Source of the DNA: Shinella sp. PSBB067
Lineage (GTDB): Bacteria; Pseudomonadota; Alphaproteobacteria; Rhizobiales; Rhizobiaceae
Assembly (NCBI RefSeq): GCF_016839145.1
Contig: NZ_CP069304.1
Span: 124,001-188,000 of the forward strand
Direction of reading: 5' to 3'
DNA length: 64,000 nucleotides
Part shown: one piece after another, positions 1-8,600 of the stretch
Position numbering within the stretch: position 1 is the first letter of the stretch
Layout: every line of letters starts with the position of its first letter
The notes under the pieces: generated by a model
Databases searched by the model: none
The model's input: the letters and a program-made list of their open reading frames with translations, nothing else
What the model was told of the DNA's origin: nothing
Translations under genes and position numbers: made by a program

Positions 1-663
1 ATCGCCTTTGCCCGCGCCGGCGCCTCTGTCGTCGCGACCGACGTCAATGAAGAGGCGCTGAAGGGCCTTGCCGGCGAGAAGGGCATCGAGACCCATGGGC
101 TCGACGTCCTCAGCGACGAGGCGGTGGCGCGCGTCGTGGCCGCGACCGGTCCCTTCGACGTGCTGTTCAACTGCGCCGGCTTCGTCCATGCCGGCACGAT
201 TCTCGACATGACGGACGGCGACCTCGACTTCGCCTTCGACCTCAACCTGCGCGCCATGGTCCGCACCATCCGCGCGGTCCTGCCGGCGATGCTGGAGCGC
301 GGGAGCGGGGCCATCGTCAACATGGCCTCCGTCGCCTCCAGCATGAAGGGCGTGCCGAACCGCGCCGCCTACACCATCACCAAGGCCGCCGTCGTCGGCC
401 TCACGAAGTCGGTCGCTGCGGATTATGTGGCGCAGGGCATCCGCTGCAACTGCATCTGCCCCGGCACGGTGGAAAGCCCCTCGCTGCAGGATCGCCTGCG
501 GGCGCAGGGCGACTACGAGACGGCGCGCGCCGCCTTCATCGCCCGCCAGCCCATCGGCCGCATCGGCACGCCGGAGGAGATCGCGGACCTTGCCGTCTAT
601 CTCGCCGGCGCCACCTACACGACCGGCCAGGCCTATGCCATCGACGGCGGCTGGACCATCTGA
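1..663 (+). CDS. SDR-family dehydrogenase, 5' end outside the window (2-keto-3-deoxy-L-fuconate dehydrogenase type)
   Basis: The frame is open from base 1, so the N-terminus (most of the Gly-rich nucleotide-binding turn) lies outside the window. The visible part has the SDR NCAG segment, a Ser in the NMASVASS strand and the catalytic YTITK tetrad segment, and ends with the usual AIDGGW C-terminus. SDRs of this type beside an L-fuconate dehydratase usually oxidise 2-keto-3-deoxy-L-fuconate with NAD+, the fourth step of non-phosphorylating L-fucose degradation in the cytoplasm. That role is inferred from the gene 30 bp downstream on the same strand. The SDR family alone does not fix the substrate. 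Confidence 0.82.
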   Translation: MAFARAGASVVATDVNEEALKGLAGEKGIETHGLDVLSDEAVARVVAATGPFDVLFNCAGFVHAGTILDMTDGDLDFAFDLNLRAMVRTIRAVLPAMLERGSGAIVNMASVASSMKGVPNRAAYTITKAAVVGLTKSVAADYVAQGIRCNCICPGTVESPSLQDRLRAQGDYETARAAFIARQPIGRIGTPEEIADLAVYLAGATYTTGQAYAIDGGWTI

Positions 664-693
664 CACACCAAGGGCCGTTGCGGGGACGCCTCC

Positions 694-1974
694 ATGACAA
701 AGATCACCAGCCTGCGTTCGATCGACCTGCGCTTTCCCACCTCGCAAAGCCTCGACGGCTCGGATGCGATGAACCCCGATCCGGACTATTCGGCCGCCTA
801 TGTCGTGCTCGGCACGGACGCGCCGGGGCTGGAAGGCCACGGCCTCACCTTCACCATCGGCCGCGGCAACGAGATCTGCTGCGCGGCCATCGATGCCCTG
901 GCGCATCTGGTGGTCGGCCTCGACCTCGACTGGGTGCGCGAGGATCCCGGCCGCTTCTGGCGGCATGTGACGGGCGACAGCCAGCTCCGCTGGATCGGCC
1001 CGGACAAGGGCGCCATGCATCTTGCGACCGGCGCCGTGGTCAATGCCGTCTGGGACCTTCTGGCCAAGGAAGCGGACAAGCCCGTCTGGCGCCTCGTCGC
1101 CGAGATGAGCCCGGAGGAGATTCTTTCCATCGTCGACTTCCGCTACCTGACGGATGCGCTGAAGCCTGAGGAGGCGCTGGCGATCCTGAAGAAGGCGGAG
1201 GCCGGCAAGGCCGCGCGCATCGCAACGCTCGAAAAGGAAGGCTATGCCTGCTACACGACCTCGGCCGGCTGGCTCGGCTACGACGACGACAAGCTGCGCC
1301 GGCTCTGCCGCGAGGCCGTCGCGCAGGGCTTCACCCATATCAAGATGAAGGTCGGCCGCGACCTGGAGGACGACAGGCGCCGCCTGCGCATCGCCCGCGA
1401 GGAGATCGGCGACGAGCGCTACCTGATGATCGACGCCAACCAGGTCTGGGAAGTCGGGCAGGCGATCGACTGGGTGAGGGCGCTCACGCCCTACCGGCCC
1501 TTCTTCATCGAGGAGCCGACGAGCCCGGACGATATTGCCGGCCACAGGGCGGTCCGCGAGGCGGTGCGCCCCGTCAAGGTGGCGACCGGCGAGATGTGCC
1601 AGAACCGCATCGTCTTCAAGCAGATGATCGCCGGCGGCGCGATCGACATCGTGCAGATCGACAGTTGCCGCATGGGCGGCCTCAACGAGGTGCTGGCGGT
1701 GCTGCTGATGGCGGCGAAATACGGCCTGCCCGTCTGGCCGCATGCCGGCGGCGTCGGGCTCTGCGAATATGTCCAGCACCTCTCGATGATCGACTACATC
1801 GCCGTCTCGGGCACGAAGGAGGGCCGGGTGATCGAATATGTCGACCATCTGCACGAGCACTTCATCGACCCCTGCCGCATCGAGAACGCCGCCTACATGC
1901 CGCCGACGCGGCCGGGCTTCTCCATCGAGATGAAGCCGCAGTCGATCGCCGCCCACACATTCGGGAAGGGCTGA
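694..1974 (+). CDS. fucD: L-fuconate dehydratase (enolase superfamily)
   Basis: 426 residues, the expected length. It dehydrates L-fuconate to 2-keto-3-deoxy-L-fuconate. The N-terminal capping domain carries the family-typical FTIGRGNEICCAAI segment. The barrel shows the KxK pair (IKMKVG, about residue 217) and three acidic metal ligands in MIDANQ, FIEEP and TGEM, followed by the catalytic His in WPHAGGVG. All catalytic positions are present. It starts 30 bp after the upstream SDR and is followed by a mannitol-dehydrogenase-family gene, suggesting one transcription unit. Among the sugar-acid dehydratases this is one of the most recognisable, so the assignment is firm. L-galactonate or D-arabinonate could be side substrates. 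Confidence 0.93.
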   Translation: MTKITSLRSIDLRFPTSQSLDGSDAMNPDPDYSAAYVVLGTDAPGLEGHGLTFTIGRGNEICCAAIDALAHLVVGLDLDWVREDPGRFWRHVTGDSQLRWIGPDKGAMHLATGAVVNAVWDLLAKEADKPVWRLVAEMSPEEILSIVDFRYLTDALKPEEALAILKKAEAGKAARIATLEKEGYACYTTSAGWLGYDDDKLRRLCREAVAQGFTHIKMKVGRDLEDDRRRLRIAREEIGDERYLMIDANQVWEVGQAIDWVRALTPYRPFFIEEPTSPDDIAGHRAVREAVRPVKVATGEMCQNRIVFKQMIAGGAIDIVQIDSCRMGGLNEVLAVLLMAAKYGLPVWPHAGGVGLCEYVQHLSMIDYIAVSGTKEGRVIEYVDHLHEHFIDPCRIENAAYMPPTRPGFSIEMKPQSIAAHTFGKG

Positions 1975-2030
1975 CCTTCCATGCGGCGCCGCGACGATCC
2001 TCCCTTCAACCGCTCCGGCCGGCGGAGGCC

Positions 2031-3134
2031 ATGGTGAAGACGCCCGTCATCCAGTTCGGCACCAGCCGGTTCCTGCAGGCCCATGCGGACCTCTTCCTGT
2101 CCGAGGCAAGCCCGGCGCGGGGTATCACCGTCGTCCAGACCTCGGGCGATGCGGCGCGCGGGCGAAGGCTTGCCGCGCTCGCCGCGCCCGGGGGTTATCC
2201 TGTCCGCATCCGCGGGCTTTGGGAGGGGCGCGCCGTCGACGAGACGCGGACCGTCACCTCCGTCAAGCGCGGCCTTTCGGCGGCGAGCGACTGGGCGCAG
2301 GTCGTGCGGGTCTTCGTCGAGGAAGCCGAATTCGTCCTCTCCAACACGGGCGATGCCGGCTACCAGCCCCGGCCCGACGACGCCGCGCAAGACTATGATC
2401 CGGCGATGAGCTTTCCCGCCAAGCTCTTCCACCTTCTCGCCGCCCGCCATGCCGCCGGCGGCGCGCCGCTCGTCGTGATGCCGATGGAGCTGGTGGTCGA
2501 CAATGGCAGGGTGCTGAAGGAGGCCGTGCTCTCGGTCGCGGCGCGGCGCGGCAGCGACCCGGCGCTCGTCTCCTATATCGAGGACGGCGTCACCTGGGCC
2601 TGCAGCCTCGTCGACCGCATCGTCTCGGCGCCGCTGGAGCCGGCCGGCGCGGTCGCCGAGCCCTATGCGCTCTGGGCCATCCAGACGGCGCCGGGCGTCG
2701 TTGCGCCCGCCGTCCATCCGGCCATCGAGATGGTCGACGACCTCACGGCAATCGAGCGGCTGAAGCTGCATATCCTCAATCTCGGCCACACCGTGTTGGT
2801 TGACATCTGGCAACGCCGGGGCGGGCAGGGCGATCCGGTCGTGCGCGCCTTCATCGCCCTTCCCGAGGTGGAGGAGGCGCTTGCCGCGATCTACCGCGAG
2901 GAGGTGCTGCCGGTCTTCGCGCGGCTCGGGCAGGCGGATGCGGCGGAGCGCTACATGGCCGTCACGCTCGAACGCTTCGCCAATCCCTACCTCGATCATC
3001 GGCTGGCCGACATCGCGCAGAACCATGCGCAGAAGATCGAGCGCCGCATCGGCGCCTTCCTCGATCTTGCCGGCGCGACGGACGGCGCCTTGCGCCAGCC
3101 GCGCCTTGCCGCCATCGCTGGGCGCGGCGCCTGA
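2031..3134 (+). CDS. mannitol-dehydrogenase-family (polyol-specific long-chain) oxidoreductase
   Basis: 367 residues from ATG 2031. The reading frame stays open further upstream, but there it overlaps fucD; 2031 has GGAGG two bases closer than ideal and is the first start that gives the family N-terminus (IQFGTSRFLQAHAD). The Rossmann-type N-domain is followed by the K-x4-N-x2-H catalytic signature in KLHILNLGH, about residue 245. Relatives are tagaturonate, fructuronate and mannitol dehydrogenases. The family contains NAD-dependent oxidations and reductions of ketose or uronate substrates. With an UxaA-family dehydratase in the same cluster, a tagaturonate/fructuronate-reductase-like role is plausible, but the exact substrate is not visible. 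It ends 8 bp from the convergent SDR gene. Confidence 0.8.
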   Translation: MVKTPVIQFGTSRFLQAHADLFLSEASPARGITVVQTSGDAARGRRLAALAAPGGYPVRIRGLWEGRAVDETRTVTSVKRGLSAASDWAQVVRVFVEEAEFVLSNTGDAGYQPRPDDAAQDYDPAMSFPAKLFHLLAARHAAGGAPLVVMPMELVVDNGRVLKEAVLSVAARRGSDPALVSYIEDGVTWACSLVDRIVSAPLEPAGAVAEPYALWAIQTAPGVVAPAVHPAIEMVDDLTAIERLKLHILNLGHTVLVDIWQRRGGQGDPVVRAFIALPEVEEALAAIYREEVLPVFARLGQADAAERYMAVTLERFANPYLDHRLADIAQNHAQKIERRIGAFLDLAGATDGALRQPRLAAIAGRGA

Positions 3135-3142
3135 GGGCGGCG

Positions 3143-3889
3143 TCAGTAGGTGGTGCGCCCGCCCGACAGGTCGAAGGTCGCGGCGGTGGTGAAGCTGTTC
3201 TCCTTGGAGAGCAGCCAGGCGACCATGGCGGCGGCCTCGTCGACCTCGAGGAACCGGCCGCGCGGGATGCGCGAGCGCATGTATTCGATGAATTCCGGCG
3301 TGAGCTGTTCGAGGATGCGCGTCTGGGCGGTGGCCGGCGTGATGCAGTTGACGGCGATGTCGTAGCCGGCGAGTTCCTTGCCGAGCGACTTCGTCAGCCC
3401 CATGACGGCGGCCTTGGAGGCCGAATAGGCGGCGGCGTTGGGATTGCCCTCCTTGCCGGCGACGGAGGCGATGTTGACGATGCGGCCGTAGTTGCGCTCC
3501 TTCATGCCGGGCACGAGGGCGCGGTTGACGTAGAAGGTGCCGTTGACGTTGATGTCGATGATCTTCTTCCACATCGCCACGTCATAGGTGTCGAGCGGTG
3601 CGGCCGCGCCGGCGATGCCGGCGGAATTGACGAGCAGGGAGGCGGGCGCGGCGATCTCCTCGGTCCTGCGGCGGGCCGCGTCGACCCGGTCCCAGTCGGA
3701 TATGTCGACGGCGACGGTGGTCGCCGCGTCGCCAAGGGCGGCGCGGGCGGAGGCAAGCAGGTCCTCGTCGATGTCCCAGAGGGTGACGGTGGCGCCGGAG
3801 GCGACGATGCGCCTCGCCATGGCGAAGCCGAGCCCCTGCGCGCCGCCCGTCACCACCGCGTGCTGGCCTGATAGATCGATCTGGTTCAT
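3143..3889 (-). CDS. SDR-family oxidoreductase, cluster-associated
   Basis: 248 residues, the classical SDR length. It shows the cofactor motif TGGAQGLG near residue 15, NSAG, the Ser-containing NIASVAG strand, YSASK as catalytic Tyr/Lys, and an FDLSGGRTTY C-terminus. The gene is divergent from the aldo/keto reductase at 4018, and a copy of the cluster's candidate operator lies between them. In L-fucose, L-rhamnose and L-arabinose oxidative clusters such SDRs act on the sugar, on 2-keto-3-deoxy acids or on aldonates. This could therefore be an alternative sugar or deoxy-ketoacid dehydrogenase alongside the one at the window start. Substrate inferred from context only. Confidence 0.8.
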   Translation of the reverse strand: MNQIDLSGQHAVVTGGAQGLGFAMARRIVASGATVTLWDIDEDLLASARAALGDAATTVAVDISDWDRVDAARRRTEEIAAPASLLVNSAGIAGAAAPLDTYDVAMWKKIIDINVNGTFYVNRALVPGMKERNYGRIVNIASVAGKEGNPNAAAYSASKAAVMGLTKSLGKELAGYDIAVNCITPATAQTRILEQLTPEFIEYMRSRIPRGRFLEVDEAAAMVAWLLSKENSFTTAATFDLSGGRTTY

Positions 3890-3949
3890 GGCTTCCTCCG
3901 TCTTCCGCTTCTCTCCTCCGGCGCCGAAGCGCCGCCTTGATCTCAGCTA

Positions 3950-3964
3950 TTATATTAGTGTAAC
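3950..3964 (+). promoter_or_regulatory. candidate FCD-GntR operator, copy 1
   Basis: The 15-mer TTATATTAGTGTAAC lies midway between the divergent SDR (start 3889) and aldo/keto reductase (start 4018). Near-identical copies occur at 7245-7259 (minus strand), 8533-8547 and 9565-9579, each in front of a gene of the same catabolic cluster. It is a partial palindrome around TAGTGT. The likely ligand is the regulator encoded at 7710-8396. Confidence 0.65.
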
Positions 3965-4017
3965 AATGACGGCAAGAGCGGCCGGCGATTTTCGCGCGGC
4001 CCGGCGAGGAGGGTTTC

Positions 4018-5046
4018 ATGCGGGTCGGCGATACGAGGACGGTGGGGCGCACGGGGCTGACGGTGACGGCGCTCGGCATGGGCACGGCCGCCATGGGCGG
4101 GCTCTATGCGCCCGTTTCGGCGGAGGCCTCGCTTTCGGCGCTGGAGGCGGCCTGGCAGGCGGGCATCCGCCATTTCGACAGCGCGCCGATGTACGGCCTT
4201 GGCCGCGCCGAGCACCTGCTCGGCCATTTCCTGCGCGAGAAGGCGGGGGAGGACGCGCCCTTCACGGTCAGCACGAAGGTCGGCCGGCTGATGGCGCGCG
4301 AGCGTCCGGGCCGCGACCTGCCGCCCGCGCCGCCGAAGAACGCGCTCGATTCCGGCTGGCACAACGGCCTGCCGTTCCGTGAGGTCTTCGACTATTCCTA
4401 CGACGCGATCATGCGCAGCTTCGACGACAGCGGCCAGCGCACCGGCCTGGAACGGCTCGATCTCCTCTTCGTGCACGATATCGGCCGTGTCACGCACGGC
4501 GCGGCGCAGGCGGCGCACTGGACGGCGCTGACGAAGGGCGGCGGCTTCCGCGCGCTGGAGGAATTGCGCGGCGCCGGGCTCATCGCCGGCTTCGGCCTCG
4601 GCGTCAACGAGGCCGACATCGTGCTCGACGCGATGAACGAAGCCGCGCTGGACTGCACGCTGCTGGCCGGCCGCCATACGCTTCTGGAACAGAACGCCCT
4701 CGCCCTCCTGGAAAAGGCCCGGCATGCCGGCATGGGCATCATGATCGGCGGCGTGTTCAATTCCGGCATCCTTGCCGCCGGTCCCGGCGGCCACCGCAAG
4801 TTCAATTATCAGGACGTGCCCGAGGACGTGGCAAGGCGGGTCGACGCGCTCGCGGCGGCCTGTGCGCGCTTCGGCGTGCCGCTCGCGGCGGCGGCGATCC
4901 AGTATCCGCTGCGCCATCCCGCCGTCGCCACCGTGCTGATCGGCCCGCGCGACGCCGGGCAGGTCCGGCAGAATGCCGGCTGGTTCGAAGAGGACATTCC
5001 GGCCGAGCTCTGGGAAACGCTGGAGCGCCAGGGCATCGCCGCCTGA
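4018..5046 (+). CDS. aldo/keto reductase, L-fucose (D-threo-aldose 1-) dehydrogenase type
   Basis: 342 residues. The AKR tetrad is present: Asp and Tyr in HFDSAPMYGLGRAE (about residue 55), Lys in STKVGRL and His in LFVHDIG. The insert with DSGWHN and REVFDYSYD is typical of the L-fucose / D-threo-aldose 1-dehydrogenase and pyridoxal 4-dehydrogenase group. The reaction would be NAD(P)+-dependent oxidation of L-fucose at C1 to the lactone, step one of the pathway completed by the lactonase at 8601 and the dehydratase at 694. The last 186 bases are duplicated downstream in two decayed copies, but this frame is intact. Confidence 0.87.
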   Translation: MRVGDTRTVGRTGLTVTALGMGTAAMGGLYAPVSAEASLSALEAAWQAGIRHFDSAPMYGLGRAEHLLGHFLREKAGEDAPFTVSTKVGRLMARERPGRDLPPAPPKNALDSGWHNGLPFREVFDYSYDAIMRSFDDSGQRTGLERLDLLFVHDIGRVTHGAAQAAHWTALTKGGGFRALEELRGAGLIAGFGLGVNEADIVLDAMNEAALDCTLLAGRHTLLEQNALALLEKARHAGMGIMIGGVFNSGILAAGPGGHRKFNYQDVPEDVARRVDALAAACARFGVPLAAAAIQYPLRHPAVATVLIGPRDAGQVRQNAGWFEEDIPAELWETLERQGIAA

Positions 5047-5169
5047 ACGGCGGCGGCCCCCGCCCGCATTACATCGTCGCGCCGATTTTCCAGGGCACGA
5101 ATTCGAGATCGCGATAGCCAGACTGTTCGGATTTCGTGCCCTCGTCCGACGGGGACTTCTGCCGTGACC

Positions 5170-5349
5170 TGTGCGCGCTTCGGCGTGGTGCTTGCTGCGG
5201 CGCGATCCAGTATCTGCTGCGCCATGCCGTCACCACTGTGCTGATCGGCCGGGCGACGCCGGGTAGGTCCGGCAGACTGCCGGCTGGTTCGAAGAGGACA
5301 TTCCCGCCGAGTTCTGGAAACGCTGGAGCGCGAGAGCCTCGCCGCCTGA
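5170..5349 (+). pseudogene. decayed duplicate of the aldo/keto reductase 3' end (repeat unit 2)
   Basis: This aligns with bases 4861-5046 of the reductase, keeping TGTGCGCGCTTCGGCGTG and the ending GCCTCGCCGCCTGAACGG. Single-base deletions break the reading frame several times. No start codon or ribosome site precedes it. It is the most degraded of the three units. Confidence 0.85.
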
Positions 5350-5473
5350 ACGGCGGCGGCCCCCCGCCCGCATTGCATCGTCGCGCCGATGTTCCAAGGC
5401 ACGAATTCGAGGTCGCCGTAGCCGAGCTGCTCGGATTTCGTGCGCTCGCCCGACGCGATCTTCAGCAATGGCC

Positions 5474-5658
5474 TGTGTGCGCTTCCGCGTGCCGCTTGCG
5501 GCTGCCGCGATCCAGTATCCGCTGCGCCATCCCGCCGTCACCACCGTGTTGATCGGCCGCGCGACGCCGGGCAGGTCCGGCGGACTGTCGGCTGGTTCGA
5601 AGAAGTCATTCCGTCCGAGCTCTGGGAAACGCTGGAGCGCGAGGACCTCGCCGCCTGA
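5474..5658 (+). pseudogene. duplicate of the aldo/keto reductase 3' end (repeat unit 3)
   Basis: Third copy of the reductase tail. It can be read in frame for most of its length as a C-terminal AKR fragment (IQYPLRHPAVTTVLIGR, then frameshifted) and ends at the same stop context. It lacks everything upstream of the last 62 codons, so it is non-functional. It directly abuts the genuine uxaA-like 3' end. Confidence 0.85.
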
Positions 5659-5679
5659 ACGGCGGCGGCCCCGCCCGCA

Positions 5680-7191
5680 TCACATCGTCGCGCCGATGTT
5701 CCAGGGCACGAATTCGAGGTCGCCGTAGCCGAGTTGCTCGGATTTCGTGCGCTCGCCCGACGCGGTCCTCAGGATGAGGTCGAAGATCTGCCGGCCCTTG
5801 TCCTCCAGCGACACGCCGTCCAGCACGTCGCCGCAGTCGATGTCCATGTCCTCGCGCATCTGCTCGTAGATGTGGGAATTGGAAGCGAGCTTGATGGAGG
5901 GCGTCGGCTTGCAGCCGAAGGCCGAGCCCCGGCCGGTGGTGAAACACAGGATGTTGGCGCCGCCCGCCACCTGCCCGGTCGCCGAGACCGGGTCGTAGCC
6001 GGGCGTGTCCATGAAGACGAGGCCTGACGCATCCACCGGGTCGGCATATTCGAAGACGGCGCGCAGGTTCGTCGAGCCGCCCTTGGCCGCGGCGCCGAGC
6101 GATTTTTCGAGGATCGTCGTGAGGCCGCCGAGCTTGTTGCCGGGCGAGGGGTTGTTGTTCATCTCCATGTTGTGGCGGGCGGTGTAGTCCTCCCACCAGC
6201 GGATGCGCTCGACGAGCTTCTCGCCGACCGCGCGGCTTTCGGCGCGGCGGGTGAGGAGATGCTCGGCGCCGTAGATTTCCGGCGTCTCCGACAGGATGGC
6301 GGTGCCGCCCTGGGCGACGAGAAGGTCGACGGCCGCGCCCAGCGCCGGATTGGCGGTGATGCCCGAATAGCCGTCCGAGCCGCCGCACTGGAGGGCGAGG
6401 ACGAGTTCGGAGGCGGGGACGGGGGTGCGCGTATGGGCGTTCACCGCCGGCAGCATGTCGACGATCGCCTTCACGCCCGCCTCCACCGTCTTGCGCGTGC
6501 CACCCGTTTCCTGGATCGTCAGGGTGCGGAAAGTGGTGGTCTCCTCCACGCCATAGGCCTTCATCCAGCGCGGGATCTGGAACACCTCGCAGCCGAGGCC
6601 GACCATCAGCACGCCGCCGACATTCGGGTTGGTCGCAAAGCCCCATTGCGTCTTCTTGAGCATGTCATGCGCCTCGCCGTTGACATCGAGGCCGCAGCCC
6701 GTGCCGTGGACCAGCGAGATGACGCCGTCGACATTCGGATAGTCGGCGAGGATGCCGGACCTGTTCACCTCCTCCGCGATGAAGCGCGCGGCGCTCGCCG
6801 AACAGTTCACCGAGGTCAGCACGGCCACGTAGTTGCGCGTGCCGGCCCTGCCGCTGGCGCGGCGGTAGCCGAGGAAGGTGGCGCGCTCGGCCTCCGGCAG
6901 CACCGGCGTCTCCTTCAGTCCCTCGCCGAACATGTAGTTCCGCTCGAAGCTTTGGACGTAGACATTGTGCTCGTGCACCCAGTCGCCGGGCGAGATGGCG
7001 TCCTTCGCAAAGCCGATGACCTGGCCGTACTTGACGACCGGCTGGTCCCTGCCGATCGCCGTGATCGCCATCTTGTGGCCGCGCGGGATGCGCGCGGTCG
7101 CCGCGACGGGCCCCGCGCGGTCGCCGGGATTGAACGGGTCGGTCACCAGGACGATGTTGTCGGCGGCGGAAAGCTGGATGAAACGGGCCAT
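5680..7191 (-). CDS. uxaA: UxaA-family (altronate dehydratase-like) hydro-lyase
   Basis: 503 residues from ATG 7191; upstream in-frame codons are not family-like. The N-terminal SAF domain (about residues 1-95) is followed by the large UxaA catalytic domain, with VHGTGCGLD, ALQCGGSDGYSGI, NPSPGNKLGGLTT and TTGRGSAFGCKPTPSIK recognisable. Family members dehydrate D-altronate or related aldonates and use Fe/Mn with conserved Cys. In an L-fucose-type cluster a stereochemically related aldonate (L-galactonate, D-arabinonate or D-altronate) may be the substrate. The 3' end is duplicated in the adjoining tandem repeat. A candidate operator lies 54 bp upstream of the start. Confidence 0.85.
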   Translation of the reverse strand: MARFIQLSAADNIVLVTDPFNPGDRAGPVAATARIPRGHKMAITAIGRDQPVVKYGQVIGFAKDAISPGDWVHEHNVYVQSFERNYMFGEGLKETPVLPEAERATFLGYRRASGRAGTRNYVAVLTSVNCSASAARFIAEEVNRSGILADYPNVDGVISLVHGTGCGLDVNGEAHDMLKKTQWGFATNPNVGGVLMVGLGCEVFQIPRWMKAYGVEETTTFRTLTIQETGGTRKTVEAGVKAIVDMLPAVNAHTRTPVPASELVLALQCGGSDGYSGITANPALGAAVDLLVAQGGTAILSETPEIYGAEHLLTRRAESRAVGEKLVERIRWWEDYTARHNMEMNNNPSPGNKLGGLTTILEKSLGAAAKGGSTNLRAVFEYADPVDASGLVFMDTPGYDPVSATGQVAGGANILCFTTGRGSAFGCKPTPSIKLASNSHIYEQMREDMDIDCGDVLDGVSLEDKGRQIFDLILRTASGERTKSEQLGYGDLEFVPWNIGATM

Positions 7192-7244
7192 GGTATGCTC
7201 GGGCGGATCGGCGCAAGGCGCCCCGCGATGGAGTTCGTGATATT

Positions 7245-7259
7245 TGAATACTAATATAA
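7245..7259 (-). promoter_or_regulatory. candidate FCD-GntR operator, copy 2
   Basis: Read on the minus strand the sequence is TTATATTAGTATTCA, matching the first ten bases of the other three copies exactly. It sits upstream of the uxaA-like gene, between that gene and the mutarotase, implying a separate regulated promoter for uxaA. Confidence 0.6.
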
Positions 7260-7348
7260 CAGTGGCTGCGCGGTCAAGCGCAGGCGCGCGTCGACGCCAG
7301 CAGCGCGGCCGTGTGGCGGAAAGGGAAGAGGAAAGCGGCGGCGGCCGG

Positions 7349-7678
7349 TCAGTCGTGGTGGAAGACTTCCACCATCTGCGCCCACCATTCGCCATCCCTG
7401 CGGGTGGCGAGCGGCTGCTGCAGCGGATCACAGATCTCCCACCATTTCCGCATGGCGGGCGAGCGGGCCATTTCGGCGGCGTCGGCCGCAAAATCGCTGC
7501 CGTGATATTCCCAGTAGGCGAAGAGCAGGTTCTCCGGCTCGCGCAGGAAGATCGAATAATTGCGGATATTGGCGGCGCTGATGACGGCGAGCACGTCCGG
7601 CCAGACGGCCGCGTGTAGCGCCTTGTATTCGTCGATCGCCTCGGGCTTCAACCCGATGCACAGGCCCATTCGCTGCAT
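7349..7678 (-). CDS. L-rhamnose/L-fucose mutarotase-type protein (RhaM family)
   Basis: 109 residues, the usual size for the family. It converts alpha and beta anomers of a 6-deoxy sugar, feeding the form used by the pyranose dehydrogenase. Visible signatures are YKALHAAVWPDVL near the N-terminus, NIRNYSIFLRE, YWEYHG with the conserved Tyr/His, and the C-terminal WWAQMVEVFH. It starts 31 bp downstream of the GntR gene stop and is probably co-transcribed with it. A second member of the family ends the other sugar operon (27339). Given the neighbours, L-fucose is the likely sugar here. Confidence 0.85.
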   Translation of the reverse strand: MQRMGLCIGLKPEAIDEYKALHAAVWPDVLAVISAANIRNYSIFLREPENLLFAYWEYHGSDFAADAAEMARSPAMRKWWEICDPLQQPLATRRDGEWWAQMVEVFHHD

Positions 7679-7709
7679 GTGATGCTCCGTGGGAAAGGTG
7701 TCCGGCCGG

Positions 7710-8396
7710 TCAGCCGAAGGCGTTGTTCGCGGCGGCCACTTCCAGCGTGTTGCGCAGCGATGTGTTGAGGTGCTCGCGCATGGCGGTCGCCGCCGCCTCG
7801 CCGTCGTGACGCTGCAACGCCTTGAGGATCGCCTGGTGCTGCTGGATCGTCTGCTCGCCATAGCCCGGCTTGGGGATGGCGAGGTAGCGCCCGCGGTCCA
7901 TCTGCGCCTTGGAAATGTCGACCGCGCGCCAGAGCATGTGGAAGCCGTTCACCTCGGCAATCGTGCGGTGGAAGATGTCGTCGAGCTGGATGGCGTCGCT
8001 GTAGCGGCCGCGGGCGATTGCCGTGCGGTGGGCGGCGATGTTGTCTTCCAGCGCCTCGGCCTGCGCCGGCGTCAGCTTGTCGGCGGCGCGCCGCGCGCTC
8101 TCCATTTCCAGCGCGTTGCGGATGACATAGGCCTCCTCGATGTCGCGGATGCTGATGCGCGCGACGAAGGTGCCGGTCTGCGCGAAGACGTTGACGAGGC
8201 CCTCGTCGCTGATACGCTTGACGGCCTCGCGCACCGGCGTGCGGGACACGCCGAGCGACTGGGCGATGGCCATCTCGTTGATCGCTTCTCCGGGCTTCAT
8301 CTGGCCGCTGACGATCAGGCCGCGGACCTTGTGGTAGATCTGGTCGCGCAGCGGAAGGGACCGGTTGAGATTGGATGCGTCGATGTCCATGGCCAC
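7710..8396 (-). CDS. GntR-family transcriptional regulator, FCD subfamily
   Basis: 228 residues. The N-terminal winged helix (about residues 10-75) has the GntR pattern LRDQIYHKVRGLIVSGQMKPG followed by ISDEGLVNV. The C-terminal helical FCD domain (about 85-215) carries metal-ligand-type Asp/His residues, including DDIFHRTI and REHLN. It is the only regulator in the L-fucose-type cluster and is divergent from the lactonase gene, with operator copy 3 in between. Autoregulation and repression relieved by a pathway sugar acid are inferred. Confidence 0.88.
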   Translation of the reverse strand: MAMDIDASNLNRSLPLRDQIYHKVRGLIVSGQMKPGEAINEMAIAQSLGVSRTPVREAVKRISDEGLVNVFAQTGTFVARISIRDIEEAYVIRNALEMESARRAADKLTPAQAEALEDNIAAHRTAIARGRYSDAIQLDDIFHRTIAEVNGFHMLWRAVDISKAQMDRGRYLAIPKPGYGEQTIQQHQAILKALQRHDGEAAATAMREHLNTSLRNTLEVAAANNAFG

Positions 8397-8532
8397 CGTG
8401 TTTCATGAAAGGCTGTTCAAGCAGAACAGCAGATTACCCTGGTGTCAACGAAGGGTGCGCGCCGGAAGGAAGGTCCGGCCGGCCCCGTTTGCGCAGGTCC
8501 TGCGAAAATCCGGATTGCGGACTTCGGCGTTA

Positions 8533-8547
8533 TAATACTAGTGTTAC
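8533..8547 (+). promoter_or_regulatory. candidate FCD-GntR operator, copy 3
   Basis: TAATACTAGTGTTAC is the most symmetric copy: the flanking TAA and TTA and the central ACTAGT form a 14-base palindrome with 12 matching positions. It lies between the divergent regulator (start 8396) and lactonase (start 8601), the expected position for autoregulation. Confidence 0.65.
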
Positions 8548-8600
8548 GTATAAAAGCCAAGATGGACGCCTGGCAGGCAGGCGGGCGGGGAGGAAACGGG

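Larger units (their letters stand above)
4861..5772. repeat. about 300-bp direct repeat in three tandem copies spanning a convergent gene junction
   Basis: Three units begin at 4861, 5170 and 5474 (about 309, 304 and 299 bp). Each contains the 3' end of the aldo/keto reductase, its stop followed by a GGCGGCGGCC linker, and then the inverted 3' end of the uxaA-like gene. Unit 1 supplies the intact reductase end and unit 3 the intact uxaA end. The stretch 5047-5679 therefore contains no functional gene, only decayed copies with indels and substitutions in both pseudo-tails. Unit boundaries fall at CCTGTG in the reductase and CTCAG in uxaA. The history implied is two successive tandem duplications that left both real genes whole. 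Confidence 0.9.

Noticed and set aside
1893..3572. 559-codon minus-strand frame spanning two genes
   Set aside because: Overlaps fucD, the mannitol-dehydrogenase-family gene and part of the SDR on incompatible frames; low-complexity Arg/Asp translation.
4018..5046. reductase considered frameshifted because of the downstream repeats
   Set aside because: The frame 4018-5046 is complete with all AKR residues; damage is confined to the duplicated copies.
5047..5679. short open frames suggesting extra genes, or a CRISPR-like repeat array
   Set aside because: Explained as decayed copies of the two flanking gene ends; units are about 300 bp and coding-derived, not short repeats with unique spacers.
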